Below are positions 47,663-58,702 of a stretch of DNA of 64,000 nucleotides, piece after piece. The stretch is from Variovorax paradoxus (GTDB lineage Bacteria; Pseudomonadota; Gammaproteobacteria; Burkholderiales; Burkholderiaceae_C): assembly GCF_009755665.1 (NCBI RefSeq), contig NZ_CP046622.1, positions 1,178,001 to 1,242,000 on the forward strand, written 5' to 3'. A program made the position numbers and the translations under genes. Within the stretch, counting starts at the first letter, position 1; each line of letters starts with the position of its first letter. The notes under the pieces were generated by a model that saw only the letters and a list, made by a program, of their open reading frames with translations, did no database searches and was not told the origin of the DNA.

Positions 47663-48601
47663 ATGACCACGTCCACCCGCAAACGCGCGATTCCCCGTCA
47701 GCGCCACCCCGAGCTGGAGCGCGACATTGCGCGCTCCCCGTCGCTCGGCTACGAGGCCCCCGAAACCGGCCTGGTGCGATGTCTGGCGCACGGCTTTCCG
47801 AGCCCGCTGGTGCGATGGCACTTTCATGAAGACTACGAACTTCACCTGATCACGGAGACCTCGGGCAAGGCTTTCGTCGGCGACTGGATCGGGCCGTTCC
47901 AGCCGGGGCACTTGGTGCTCTGCGGGCCGAGGCTGCCGCACAACTGGATCTCGCTGGACGTGCCCGAAGGCGGCGCCGAGGGTCGCGACCGGGTGATTCA
48001 GTTCCGCCACGAACCCATCGAGAGCGCCGCGGCCGAAATTCCGGAATTGCGCGAGGTGATGCAGCTGCTCGAGCGGGCCCGCCACGGCATCGAGTTCTTC
48101 GGCATGTCGCAGCAGGCGCAAACGCATTGGGACAACATCAAGGCCGCGCGCGGCGTGCGCCGGCTCGGGCTGTTCTTCGAGTTCATGGCCGACCTTGCGC
48201 AGTGCACCGACTACCGGCTGCTGTCGAGTGTGCAGATGCAGGGGGCCCAAGGCATCGAGGGCGATGCGCAGGTCGACCAGATCAACGACATCGTCAACCG
48301 CATCACCGCCAACCTGGCGGAGCCGATCTCCATGTCGGACGTGGCGGCCGAGCTGGGCATGAGCGAGAGCCGCTTCAGCCGCTTCTTCCGGCGCTCCACA
48401 GGCAACAGCTTTACCGACTTCGTCAACCGGGTGCGCATCAACAGTGCCTGCCACCTGCTGATGCAGACCGACCACTACGTGACCGACATCTGCTACCAGG
48501 TGGGTTTCAACAACGTGGCCAATTTCAACCGGCGGTTTCTCGAAATCAAGGGCATGACGCCCAGCGAATTCAGGCGGCAGGCCGACACGCGGTTCGGCTG
48601 A
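47663..48601 (+). CDS. mtlR: AraC family transcriptional regulator (MtlR-like)
   Basis: The 312-residue product has a cupin-like effector domain (residues ~40-150, with VRWHFHEDYELHLI and QPGHLVLCGPRLPHNW) and two C-terminal helix-turn-helix motifs (ISMSDVAAELGMSESRFSRF and VTDICYQVGFNNVANFNRRF). It resembles MtlR, the activator of Pseudomonas polyol genes. Two earlier in-frame ATGs exist (47570, 47624) within mtlZ; 47663 is preferred because it lies just past the mtlZ stop. Confidence 0.87.
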   Translation: MTTSTRKRAIPRQRHPELERDIARSPSLGYEAPETGLVRCLAHGFPSPLVRWHFHEDYELHLITETSGKAFVGDWIGPFQPGHLVLCGPRLPHNWISLDVPEGGAEGRDRVIQFRHEPIESAAAEIPELREVMQLLERARHGIEFFGMSQQAQTHWDNIKAARGVRRLGLFFEFMADLAQCTDYRLLSSVQMQGAQGIEGDAQVDQINDIVNRITANLAEPISMSDVAAELGMSESRFSRFFRRSTGNSFTDFVNRVRINSACHLLMQTDHYVTDICYQVGFNNVANFNRRFLEIKGMTPSEFRRQADTRFG

Positions 48602-48648
48602 CTTCGAGACAACAGCACGCGTCCAAGGCGCAATCAGGGAGCACTATC

Positions 48649-50118
48649 TTGTATCTGGGACTCGACCTCGGCACGTCCGAGCTCAAGGCACTGCTGCTTG
48701 CCGACGATCACCGCATCGTCGGCGTGGCACGCGCAGCACTCACGGTCGAACGGCCGCAACCGCTCTGGTCGGAGCAGGCGCCAAGCCAGTGGTGGCAGGC
48801 GCTGGAACAGGTGATGGCCGAGCTGCGCAAGACGCACTCCAAGGCGCTGCGCGCCGTGCGCGGCATCGGCCTGTCGGGCCAGATGCATGGCGCCACGCTG
48901 CTCGACGCCGCGGACGAGGTGCTGCGTCCCGCCATTCTCTGGAACGACGGCCGCAGCGGTGCGCAGTGCGAGGCACTCACGCGCGCTGTGCCTCGCCTGG
49001 GCGAGATCGCGGGCAACCTGGCGATGCCCGGCTTTACCGCGCCCAAGCTGCTGTGGGTGCGCGAGCACGAGCCTGAAATCTTTGCCCGCGTGGCGCGCGT
49101 GCTGCTGCCGAAAGACTGGCTGCGCTTCATGCTCAGCGGCGAGGCCGTCAGCGAAATGTCCGATGCGGCCGGCACGCTGTGGCTGGACGTGGGCGCGCGC
49201 GACTGGTCCGACGAACTGCTTGCGGCCACGGGGTTGACGCGCGAGCACATGCCGCGGCTGGTCGAAGGCAGCGAAGTGTCGGCGCAGCTCAAGCCCGAGC
49301 TGGCGGCGCGCTGGGGCGTGGGCAGCGGCTCGGTACTCATTGCCGGCGGGGCGGGCGACAACGCCGCCAGCGCGGTTGGCATGGGGCTGGTGGAGCCGGG
49401 GCAGGGCTTTGTGTCGCTCGGCACATCGGGCGTGGTGTTCGTCTCGACCGACCGCTTTCTGCCGAACCCCGCGCAGGCGATGCATGCGTTCTGCCATGCG
49501 CTGCCCAGGCGCTGGCACCAGATGTCGGTGATGCTCTCGGCCGCGAGCGCGGTGAGCTGGGCTGCCAAGGCATTCAAGTTTGCCGACGAGGCGGCATTGC
49601 TCGAAGCGGCAGCATCGGTCGCGCCGGCACAGCGCGCGCGTTGCCCGCTGTTCCTGCCGTACCTTTCAGGCGAGCGCTCGCCGCACAACAACCCGAATGC
49701 GCAGGGCGCGCTGTTCGGCCTGACGCATGCGCACGGTCCGGCGGAAATCGCCTATGCCGTGGTCGAGGGCGTGAGCTTCGGGCTGCGCGACGGCTTCGAC
49801 ACCTTGCGCCTGCCGGCCGACATGCCGCTGCGCGAAATGGCACTGGTCGGCGGCGGTGCGCGCAGCGTGTGGTGGGGCCAACTGCTGGCCGACATCTTCC
49901 AGGTGCCGCTCACGCTCTATGCGGGCAGCGAGACAGGCGGGGCACTGGGTGCAGCACGGCTTGCGTGGCTGGCTGACGGGGGCAGCGTGGCCGAAGTGTG
50001 CACGCTGCCGCCTGTGAAGCAGCAGTTGACGCCTTCGCCCGAAGGAGCCGGCTCGCACAAGACGCGTCATGCACGCTTCCAGGTGCTCTACATGGCGCTA
50101 CGTGACCAGTTTCGATAA
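48649..50118 (+). CDS. xylB: Xylulokinase
   Basis: Xylulokinase phosphorylates D-xylulose, the product of D-arabinitol oxidation, to xylulose 5-phosphate. The 489-residue FGGY protein has LYLGLDLGTSELKALL, GIGLSGQMHGATLLD, ILWNDGR, GTSGVVFVSTD and LVGGGARSVWWGQLLAD. Its start is a TTG at 48649 directly before the first beta-strand and 8 bp after agggag; earlier starts would overlap the araC gene. Length matches E. coli XylB (484). The Pseudomonas counterpart is MtlY. Confidence 0.92.
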   Translation: MYLGLDLGTSELKALLLADDHRIVGVARAALTVERPQPLWSEQAPSQWWQALEQVMAELRKTHSKALRAVRGIGLSGQMHGATLLDAADEVLRPAILWNDGRSGAQCEALTRAVPRLGEIAGNLAMPGFTAPKLLWVREHEPEIFARVARVLLPKDWLRFMLSGEAVSEMSDAAGTLWLDVGARDWSDELLAATGLTREHMPRLVEGSEVSAQLKPELAARWGVGSGSVLIAGGAGDNAASAVGMGLVEPGQGFVSLGTSGVVFVSTDRFLPNPAQAMHAFCHALPRRWHQMSVMLSAASAVSWAAKAFKFADEAALLEAAASVAPAQRARCPLFLPYLSGERSPHNNPNAQGALFGLTHAHGPAEIAYAVVEGVSFGLRDGFDTLRLPADMPLREMALVGGGARSVWWGQLLADIFQVPLTLYAGSETGGALGAARLAWLADGGSVAEVCTLPPVKQQLTPSPEGAGSHKTRHARFQVLYMALRDQFR

Positions 50119-50132
50119 ACGTACCGCGCAAT

Positions 50133-50166
50133 AAAAAAGGGCCGCGCAAGCGGCCCTTTCGTTTTG
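50133..50166. terminator. Bidirectional terminator between xylB and groEL
   Basis: A 7-bp stem (gggccgc / gcggccc) with loop gcaa is flanked by a run of A on the left (aaaaaa) and tttcgtttt on the right, so it can end xylB on the plus strand and groEL on the minus strand. Confidence 0.85.
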
Positions 50167-50188
50167 GTGAGCAGAGCTCAGCCGGGCA

Positions 50189-51847
<1,659 letters not shown>

Positions 51848-51928
51848 TTACTCCGGAATCAGTTAATCAATTACTTGGGGACAGGGAGCAATCAGCCGCT
51901 TCGCGCCTCTGTGTCCTGTCCCGCAAAA

Positions 51929-52222
51929 TCACTTGGCTTCGACGACTGCGAACAGGTCGTCTTCCTTCATGACCAGCAGTTCGTCGCCGCCGACCTTGAC
52001 GGTCTGGCCGCTGTACTTGCCGAACAGGACGCGGTCGCCGACCTTGACGGTCAGTGCGGTCAGTTCGCCCTTGTCGTTGCGCTTGCCCGGGCCCACGGCC
52101 AGGACTTCACCCTGGTCAGGCTTTTCGGCGGCTGCGTCGGGAATGACGATGCCGGAGGCGGTCTTGGTTTCGCTGTCAACACGCTTGACGATCACGCGAT
52201 CGGCCAAAGGACGAAGTTTCAT
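51929..52222 (-). CDS. groES: Co-chaperonin GroES (Hsp10)
   Basis: The 97-residue lid of the GroEL chamber is encoded upstream of groEL with an 87-bp gap. It shows [12 protein letters not shown], the mobile-loop [12 protein letters not shown] and [16 protein letters not shown]. The ATG at 52222 follows AGGAG at a 5-base spacing; the frame is open upstream in an unrelated leader, which was left out. Confidence 0.97.
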   Translation of the reverse strand: MKLRPLADRVIVKRVDSETKTASGIVIPDAAAEKPDQGEVLAVGPGKRNDKGELTALTVKVGDRVLFGKYSGQTVKVGGDELLVMKEDDLFAVVEAK

Positions 52223-52305
52223 TGCATCTCCTGGATAAGAAACGGGGTTGTGGTCGGGCACCGGGCGGGGAGACCGGCGGCCCATCGACTGGAAGCGAGG
52301 CTTTG

Positions 52306-52332
52306 TTAGCACTCATCAGCAGCGAGTGCTAA
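52306..52332. promoter_or_regulatory. CIRCE operator (HrcA site) of groESL
   Basis: The stretch ttagcactc-N9-gagtgctaa is a perfect match to the CIRCE consensus, with a 9-bp spacer, 84 bp upstream of groES. HrcA binds it as repressor and releases it on heat stress. hrcA itself is not in the window. Confidence 0.95.
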
Positions 52333-52359
52333 TCATAAGGGCAATCGGGGGAGTTTCAT
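52333..52359 (-). promoter_or_regulatory. Sigma-32-like promoter of groESL
   Basis: Minus-strand ATGAAA (52354-52359) and CCCTTATGA (52333-52341), 12 bp apart, resemble the heat-shock -35 (TTGAAA) and -10 (CCCCATnTA) elements. The start would then fall within the CIRCE, combining HrcA repression with sigma-32 activation. Match is good but inferred by eye. Confidence 0.5.
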
Positions 52360-52901
52360 GGGCCGGGGACGCAGCCGACGGCACTGCTACTGGGCAACGG
52401 CTGATGCGATGTCGAACCTTCGCGCTCGCGGTCTCTGAGACTGAGTAGCTGGTCATAGGCCTGGAGCTGGGAGCGTCTCAAAGACCGTGTGACCGTCCAG
52501 CAACACTTTTCCCCTCGGGAAAACCCTATCCGACGTAAATGCAAAAAATTCTCAGAGGTTGTCAGACAACCGATCTAAGATTTACATAACTTTTCATTGG
52601 CGGACAGCACCATTTGGGTGCGCAATGATATAGGAGAGGAAACTTCGACCAAATTTGGCCGAAGTTAGATCCATTTTCGATCGGCCTACCAAGTAGTAAT
52701 GGAGCTTCGCGACTCGTGCGATATGCGTGCCGCATATTGCTCGAGCGGAACGAAGAAGGTGGAGCTAGTTGTCAGCAATCAAGGTGTTTCGGCGTCGAAA
52801 GAAAATCCGTTTCATTGGCAGCGTATTTTTTATCGAGTTAACGCACCCGGTCCAGAAAGAGAAGCTGGAATGGGCAAGAGCTCCGCTTGGCTTCGGAAAT
52901 C
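52360..52901. other. Non-coding region between groESL promoter and LysR gene
   Basis: About 540 bp, more AT-rich than the surroundings at 52520-52640. No credible gene is seen; a short 71-codon frame at 52699-52914 has no ribosome-binding site and no family features. It contains a perfect 15-bp palindrome ggttgtc-a-gacaacc at 52557-52571 and a near-perfect 26-bp palindrome at 52641-52666 (aacttcgaccaaa/tttggccgaagtt, one mismatch), both candidate operators or structured leader for the LysR gene downstream. Confidence 0.5.
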
Positions 52902-53903
52902 ATGGATCTATTGATGTCGGATGTACGGCTCTTCGTAAAAGCCGTCGAGATGGGAGGATTGACGCAGGCAGCCGACGCGTTGGGGGTGCCGAAGGCTTCC
53001 GCGTCCCGGCAGCTCAAGAGGCTGGAGGTCCTGGTCGGCCATGCGCTGTTGCATCGGGGCGCAGGACGCTTCGGGCTGACCGGTGAAGGACGCATTTTCC
53101 TCCCCACCGCCAAAGAGGTGCTTGAGGCCGTGGACCAGGCTCTGGCACAGCTCTCAGACACCAACGAAACGCTGACGGGAAGGCTGCGCATTTCGGTTCC
53201 CGGTTATGTCGGCCGGGAACTGCTCTGTTCCCACTTGGCGGGCTTCATGGCTGCGCATCCCCAGCTCAAGCTCACTGTCAACATAAGTGCTGACCGGGTG
53301 GATCTGTTTCGCGAAGATGCCGACGTGATGATCCGGGCAGGGCGAGAAGGCTGTGAAGAATTCGTCGCCAGGCGCATCAAAAAGCTGGGCCGCGTCTTGT
53401 GCGCTGCGCCGTCGTATCTGGATCGCCATCCTGCAATCAATTCGGTGGACGATCTCGCGGGGCATTCTTTTTTGACGAGCGGGCCGGAACGGCAGGCCAT
53501 GGAAATGGTCATCCCGGGTCGGCACCAGGAATACATCGTCAAGGCCGCAGGCGTTTTTCGCGCCAACGATCCGGAATTGCTGCAGAGAATTGCCTCCTCG
53601 GGCGGCGGCATTGCATTGATTCCCCTTCTTTGTGCCGAAGGTGCGATCCGGAGCGGCGCTTTGGTTTCCGTGCTTCCGTCGCTCGAATTGATGCCCAAGG
53701 AACTGAATCTGATGTATCTGCCCGCGCGGCGCAATACGCGAAAAATCAGAACTTTCGTCGATTTCATCTTCGAGGCGCTCGAGCGATCGATCCAGGCTCA
53801 AAAGCAGGAAGGGCCGGCTTCCGAAGGCGGCGCGGAAATGTTCAGCGGCGCGAACCCCGGCAAAGCCGAACTTCGGATGGCGACTCAAGTGCCAGACCAA
53901 TGA
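52902..53903 (+). CDS. LysR family transcriptional regulator
   Basis: The 333-residue product has the helix-turn-helix region (GLTQAADALGVPKASASRQLKRLE) near its N-terminus and an effector domain (ETLTGRLRISVPGYVGR) after it, in the style of the LysR subgroup with an unusually early DNA-binding domain. Possible starts are ATG 52902 and 52914. The target is unknown; the gene stands alone between the groESL promoter and the convergent DUF4198 gene. The C-terminal ~30 residues are unlike the family and may be a strain-specific extension. Confidence 0.87.
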   Translation: MDLLMSDVRLFVKAVEMGGLTQAADALGVPKASASRQLKRLEVLVGHALLHRGAGRFGLTGEGRIFLPTAKEVLEAVDQALAQLSDTNETLTGRLRISVPGYVGRELLCSHLAGFMAAHPQLKLTVNISADRVDLFREDADVMIRAGREGCEEFVARRIKKLGRVLCAAPSYLDRHPAINSVDDLAGHSFLTSGPERQAMEMVIPGRHQEYIVKAAGVFRANDPELLQRIASSGGGIALIPLLCAEGAIRSGALVSVLPSLELMPKELNLMYLPARRNTRKIRTFVDFIFEALERSIQAQKQEGPASEGGAEMFSGANPGKAELRMATQVPDQ

Positions 53904-53957
53904 CGCATCTCAGATGCTGCCATCGAATGTCCAGGTCATTCCGCAGCATCCGCCGGC

Positions 53958-54704
53958 CTATTCCGGCGCGTGCGCAAGCACGAACGAGAGCGATGCCAGG
54001 TGCTCCACCTTGTCGGTCTTCGCAGGATCTTCCGGCGGCGTCGCTAGCACGGCGGTGATGACGTTCAGCCCCTGGTTGCGCACCTTGATGACCACGTTGC
54101 CGTCGGCGCCGCTTTCGATGGGCTTGGCGTCGGGATCGTTGACGAAGTCACCCAGCACCAGGGCGCCCGCGACGGGCCTGCCCTTGTAGAGCACGCGCAG
54201 GCGCAGGTCTTGGCCGAGCTTTTCCGGCAGCGTGGCATCGACCGGGACGATCTGCAGCGTGTGCCCAGGCAGCGCCGGCAGAGCACCGGGCAGCGGGCTG
54301 CGCAGATGCACCGCGTATTTGAGGTTGTGGCCGCTGGTGAGCGCGCCCGGAACTTCGTCCTTGCCCTTCTTGAGCCATTTGCCTTCCGGCGTCTTGCTCC
54401 AGGTGCCGTTGTCGAGCACGGCCGCGACGATGGCGGGTTTCTCCTTGGTGTCCACCACCAGCAGGCGCCCGCTCACTTCCAGCGCCGTTGCCACGGGCTT
54501 TGCGGATGCGTCGTAGGCGGTGACGGCGGTGATCAGCGGCTGCCGCTTGACCGTGTCCAGATCGTCGGCGCCTTCGCCGTAGATCAGCGCGAGTTCGCCC
54601 GAGCGCTGGGCAAACCAGATGCCGTGCGCCTGCGCGCCGGCCGCGCAAAGTACGGCCGCCGCCGCGAGGGTGGCCAGGGCGGCGATTCGGTGCAGTTTGT
54701 TCAT
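53958..54704 (-). CDS. DUF4198 domain periplasmic protein
   Basis: The 248-residue protein has a signal peptide (MNKLHRIAALATLAAAAVLCAAGAQAHG) and the DUF4198 fold, which is found in periplasmic proteins linked to nickel/cobalt or other metal uptake (NikM-like). It begins HGIWFAQRSGELALIYG, with the exposed His right after the signal as in other members. The start overlaps the stop of the TonB receptor (TGATG), so it is translated with that receptor. Confidence 0.85.
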   Translation of the reverse strand: MNKLHRIAALATLAAAAVLCAAGAQAHGIWFAQRSGELALIYGEGADDLDTVKRQPLITAVTAYDASAKPVATALEVSGRLLVVDTKEKPAIVAAVLDNGTWSKTPEGKWLKKGKDEVPGALTSGHNLKYAVHLRSPLPGALPALPGHTLQIVPVDATLPEKLGQDLRLRVLYKGRPVAGALVLGDFVNDPDAKPIESGADGNVVIKVRNQGLNVITAVLATPPEDPAKTDKVEHLASLSFVLAHAPE

Positions 54705-56812
54705 CAGAGGTCCAGTTTCAGGCTGGCGACGACGCTGCGTTTCGCGCCTGGAATCACGTACAGATTGCCCCACGACGCGGTGTAGAAGTTCTTGTTGAAG
54801 AGGTTGTGCACGTCGATCGACACGCGCGCGGTCTTGTTGATTTGCCAGTAGCTCACCAGCTTGACGGTGGTGTAGCCCGGCAGGGCGTAGGTGTCGGCGT
54901 TGTTGCCCGAGCGGTTACCGACGTAGTTGATGCCGGCGCCCACGCCATAGCGGCTGCCATCGGCCAGCGCATCTTCGCGAATGGCGAACAGGCCGGCGCT
55001 CGTCTTCGGAATGTTCGTGATGCGTGTGCCGGCCGCGAGCGTGGCGTCTTTGGAGATGCGGGCGTCGACATAGGCGAAATTTCCGCTCACCCGCCAGTTC
55101 TTGTCGATCTGGCCATAGACGTCGGCTTCGAAGCCGCTGCTTTTGACTTCGCCGGCAGCCACGGAAAAGCCGGGCGTGTCGCTTGCCGTCAGCACGTTCG
55201 TCTTCTTGATGTCGAACACGGCCAGGTTCGCGCCCAAGCGCTGGTCCCGCGTCTGCAGCTTCACGCCGGCCTCGAGCGCGGTGGAGCGCTGCGGATCGAA
55301 GGCCTGGCCGTTCTTGTCGGTGCCGCTGTTGCCGCGAAACGACTTGCCGGCCGAGACGTACCAGGAACTCCAGTCGTTCGGCAGGTAGGTGAGGCCTGCG
55401 CGCGGCGAAACGGCTTCGTGCTTCTGGGCGCTGTTGCGGTTTGCGACGCGGTCCTCGATGCTCTGCCTGTACTGGTCGTAGCGTGCGCCCACCAGCAACT
55501 TCCACTGCGGCGAAAGGCTGATCTGGTCCTGCACGAAAACGGCGCTCGCGCGCTGGCGCTCGTCCGAACTGGAGGTGAGCGACGTAAGCGGCGGCTGGGG
55601 CCTTCCATACACCGGCTGATAGATATCGATCGGGTAGTTCCCGGAGCGAAGAATCTCGGTGTTCATCCATAGCCTGGAGGCTTCCACGCCGATCAGGAGC
55701 GTGTGCCCCAAGGTGCCGGTCGCGAACTTGCCTTCCAGTTCCGCCTGGAACGAGGTGTCGCGCGACGGCAGCTGGCGCCAGGTCGCGCGGCGGTTCAGCG
55801 TCCGGTCGTCATTGGCCAGCGATGTCGCTTCGGTGTAGTTGCCGGAAAAGGTGCTTTCTTTGTAGCTCGCACCCATGCGCGCGCGCCAGTTGTCCGACAA
55901 CTGGCGATCCAGCGTGAGTTGATGCGTATTGCTGGTGAGCGTCATGTTGCCGTCGCCGGGCTCGTTGAGCACCCGGTCGCGCGGCAGGGTGCCCAGCACG
56001 CCGCGCACGTTGATCAGCCCGCGGTCCAGCGGCGTCTTCGAACGCAGGAATTCGGACTCGTAATTGAGAACCGTCTTGTCGTCGATCACCCACGTCAGCG
56101 CCGGCGCCACCAGGGTGCGCCGGTTGCTCAGCAGGTCGCTGCGGCTGTCGCCTTCTTCCACCGCCATGTTCAGTCGGTAGGCCACGCTGCGGCTCAATGC
56201 GCCGGTGCTGTCCAGCGTGCTGCGGCGCAGGCCCTGGCTGCCAATGCTGAAGTCGGCCGTGTTGCGGCGCGTGAACTCCGGCTTCTTGGTGACGATGTTG
56301 ATGGTGCCGCCGGGCTCGCTGCTGCCGTAGACGGCCGAGGCCGGGCCCTTGAGGAATTCGAAGCGCTCGACAGTGGCGGTGTCGCGCGGCGGGTTGTAGC
56401 CGCGCGAGCCGGGAAACCCGTTGACCAGAAACCCCATGTCGGTGCTGCTGAACCCGCGAATACCGAAGTTGTCCCAGGTGCCGCCGAAGTCATTGAGGCG
56501 CGTGATCCCGCTCACAAACTCCACCGTGTCGGCCAGGCGCCTTGCACCCATGTCTTCGATCAACTGGCTGGAGACGATGCGTACCGATTGCGGCACCTCC
56601 CGCAGCGGCGTGCTGGTGCGCGTGGCGCCGCTGCTGGTCGTGGGGTTGTAGCCGCCGGATTCCGGTTCGGCCACGACATGCACTTCGGGCAGCGATGTGC
56701 TCGCGGGGTTGGACGGTCCGGCGGCTGTGCCTTGCGCTGTCGAGAGTGAGGATATAGAAGCGAGGGGGAGCAAGGCGAAGGCGATGCGTGACGACCGGGT
56801 GCGGAATCCCAT
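54704..56812 (-). CDS. TonB-dependent siderophore receptor
   Basis: The 702-residue outer-membrane protein has a signal peptide (SSRIAFALLPLASISSLSTAQ), a plug domain (VPQSVRIVSSQLIEDMG, VERFEFLKGPASAVYGSSEPGG, the siderophore-receptor pattern) and a 22-strand barrel ending in LKLDL. It probably imports a ferric siderophore using TonB energy. The frame is open to ATG 56869, but a Fur-like box at 56848-56866 would then be coding, so ATG 56812 is preferred. The DUF4198 gene follows in the same transcript. Confidence 0.9.
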   Translation of the reverse strand: MGFRTRSSRIAFALLPLASISSLSTAQGTAAGPSNPASTSLPEVHVVAEPESGGYNPTTSSGATRTSTPLREVPQSVRIVSSQLIEDMGARRLADTVEFVSGITRLNDFGGTWDNFGIRGFSSTDMGFLVNGFPGSRGYNPPRDTATVERFEFLKGPASAVYGSSEPGGTINIVTKKPEFTRRNTADFSIGSQGLRRSTLDSTGALSRSVAYRLNMAVEEGDSRSDLLSNRRTLVAPALTWVIDDKTVLNYESEFLRSKTPLDRGLINVRGVLGTLPRDRVLNEPGDGNMTLTSNTHQLTLDRQLSDNWRARMGASYKESTFSGNYTEATSLANDDRTLNRRATWRQLPSRDTSFQAELEGKFATGTLGHTLLIGVEASRLWMNTEILRSGNYPIDIYQPVYGRPQPPLTSLTSSSDERQRASAVFVQDQISLSPQWKLLVGARYDQYRQSIEDRVANRNSAQKHEAVSPRAGLTYLPNDWSSWYVSAGKSFRGNSGTDKNGQAFDPQRSTALEAGVKLQTRDQRLGANLAVFDIKKTNVLTASDTPGFSVAAGEVKSSGFEADVYGQIDKNWRVSGNFAYVDARISKDATLAAGTRITNIPKTSAGLFAIREDALADGSRYGVGAGINYVGNRSGNNADTYALPGYTTVKLVSYWQINKTARVSIDVHNLFNKNFYTASWGNLYVIPGAKRSVVASLKLDL

Positions 56813-56847
56813 TGAGAACTTTGTGGTGCGTTTAAGTGGAGTTTGTT

Positions 56848-56866
56848 GAGAATAACTCTCATTCTC
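56848..56866 (-). promoter_or_regulatory. Fur box before the TonB receptor
   Basis: Minus-strand gagaatgagagttattctc matches the 19-bp Fur consensus gataatgataatcattatc at 14 positions. It lies 36 bp upstream of ATG 56812, where Fur would block the promoter under iron sufficiency. Confidence 0.65.
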
Positions 56867-56924
56867 CATTGTAGATGCCGCCGATGGCCGCGCTTGGCCC
56901 CTTGGCGGCCTTTGCGGCGGCGAG

Positions 56925-58541
56925 CTACAGCTGGTCCGTCGGCACGAGCCAGGAGAACAGCAGCAGCTGCAGCCGCGTCAGCAGGCTGGAGTCCGGCTCG
57001 CTGTCGAGCACCTCGTTGTCCACGTCTCCGGTGCCGATCCACTGCACGTTCTTGCCGTCGGGCATGAGCACTACGCGGTAGACGCCTTCGATGTCGTCCA
57101 GCTGATAGGCGTACAGCAGCGCCTGGCTCAACTCGAAGCTGCGCACGCGAACGCCGAACTCGGTGTTCAGCCGCGCCGAGCGGGGGTCGAGGTTCATCGA
57201 GCCGAGCAGCACCCATTCCCGGTCGACCAGGGCCAGTTTGGCGTGAAGGCGGCCGCGCGCTTTCTTGAGCAGCGTGCGGAACTGGCGGTTGCGCTTGAGC
57301 TGCTGGGTGCTGACCTCGTACAGGTTCACGCCCAGCTTCAGCATGTCGACCCGGTAGCGGTTGTAGTTGATGTTCACCAGCGGTTCGTCGCTGTCGGCCA
57401 GCGAATTGGTGATGACGCTCATGCGCACGCCGCGCGCGCGGCCTTCCCGGATGCGCGCCATGCCGTCCTCGCCCGGAATGAAATAGGGCGAGATCACCAC
57501 CACGTCCGAGCGTGCGCTCGCGGTCATTTCATGGAACCGCGCCGCGAGCGATTCGGCCGGCGACGCAAGAGTACCCAGTGCCTTGTTGGGGCTGTCCGCC
57601 GCGGCATGGGCCTCGGCGCGCATCCACTTCACCCGGCCGATGTCGGCAAGCTGCGCGCCGAGCGGCGCGTCGCCCAGCAGGTCGGTGCCGGCGAGGGGAG
57701 AGAGCGGCGGCGCATAGATGGGCGAGGTGCCGGCTTCGAACGCCGCCTTCAATATCTCCGGGCTGTCGGTGGCGCCGGCGATCCGGTGGAGCGGGTAGAC
57801 CACGTCGCTGTTCCAGTAGGTGTCGAAGATGCGAGCCGCCTCCGGAACCACAGGCCCGGCCATGATCAATTCGAAATCGATGAAGTTGGCGCCCTCGCTG
57901 CGCAGAAAATACTCGTCGGCCAAGTTGCGCCCGCCGGCAATCGCCATGGCGCCGTCCGCCACGAAGAGCTTGTTGTGCATGCGGTGGTTGAGCCGGCGAA
58001 AGTCGGCGAAGAATTCGATCCACCGCGTGCCCGAGTGGTCGCGGGCATTCACGAAGGGGTTGAACAGGCGGACCTCGGCGTTGGGCTCCGCGGCAAGGCC
58101 GAGCAGCAGGCGGTCCATGCCGGCCGTATAGAAGTCGTCGAGCAGCAGGCGCACCCGCACGCCGCGCCGCGCGGCATCGCGCAGTTCGCGCAACAGCAGC
58201 CGGCCGGTCTTGTCGTTGCCGAGCTGGTAGGTCTGCACGTCCAGCGAGGCCTGCGCCTGCCGCATCAGCTCGAACCGGGCGTCAAGTGCAAAAGAGGCCT
58301 CGACCAGCGGGCGGATGCTGGAGAGCCCGTCCTGCTGCGCCGCGCTCAGATCTGCAGCAGCCCGGCCGAGCGTGGTGGCGGGGGAGGCCGCGATCGACAG
58401 CGTCGACGGCTCGGGTGCGCGAGGGGGAAGACCGGCACAGCCCGCCAGAACGAGCGCGAGTCCGGAGCCGATCAGCCACAGAGCCGGACCGCGCAGGGCG
58501 GAAAACGAGAGTGCAATGAGCTTGAGCATGAGACCGGCCAT
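56925..58541 (-). CDS. Phospholipase D family lipoprotein (cardiolipin synthase-like)
   Basis: The 538-residue protein has an N-terminal signal with lipobox-like LVLAGC (Cys35) and two HKD motifs: HNKLFVADG at ~189 and HAKLALVDR at ~433. This is the catalytic pair of the PLD superfamily, including cardiolipin synthases and phosphodiesterases. Being a lipoprotein with the whole enzyme outside the cytoplasm, it probably acts on envelope phospholipids. ATG 58541 is chosen; the frame is open upstream into the receptor promoter region. It is divergent from the second receptor gene. Confidence 0.87.
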   Translation of the reverse strand: MAGLMLKLIALSFSALRGPALWLIGSGLALVLAGCAGLPPRAPEPSTLSIAASPATTLGRAAADLSAAQQDGLSSIRPLVEASFALDARFELMRQAQASLDVQTYQLGNDKTGRLLLRELRDAARRGVRVRLLLDDFYTAGMDRLLLGLAAEPNAEVRLFNPFVNARDHSGTRWIEFFADFRRLNHRMHNKLFVADGAMAIAGGRNLADEYFLRSEGANFIDFELIMAGPVVPEAARIFDTYWNSDVVYPLHRIAGATDSPEILKAAFEAGTSPIYAPPLSPLAGTDLLGDAPLGAQLADIGRVKWMRAEAHAAADSPNKALGTLASPAESLAARFHEMTASARSDVVVISPYFIPGEDGMARIREGRARGVRMSVITNSLADSDEPLVNINYNRYRVDMLKLGVNLYEVSTQQLKRNRQFRTLLKKARGRLHAKLALVDREWVLLGSMNLDPRSARLNTEFGVRVRSFELSQALLYAYQLDDIEGVYRVVLMPDGKNVQWIGTGDVDNEVLDSEPDSSLLTRLQLLLFSWLVPTDQL

Positions 58542-58658
58542 CGCACGGGACGTGCGGGCGGGATCGTAGCCGCTTTGGTTGCCGCCACGCCGGCCGTCGA
58601 TGACGTAACGCCCCTCGCTGCTCCCGGGAAATTGAAACAAATGAGTCTTTATAACTAT

Positions 58659-58677
58659 TAGAATGCGAATCGTTCTT
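58659..58677 (+). promoter_or_regulatory. Fur-like box before the second TonB receptor
   Basis: The sequence gaatgcgaatcgttctt contains aatg-cg-aat-cg-tt in the 7-1-7 pattern of Fur sites (10 of 13 central positions match). It lies about 25 bp upstream of the receptor start and between it and the divergent PLD gene. Confidence 0.55.
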
Positions 58678-58702
58678 AATAATGTTTCGGAGTGGAGCAG
58701 GA

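Noticed and set aside
52699-52914. 71-codon plus-strand frame before the LysR gene
   Set aside because: No ribosome-binding site, no similarity or hydrophobic pattern, and it runs into the LysR start.
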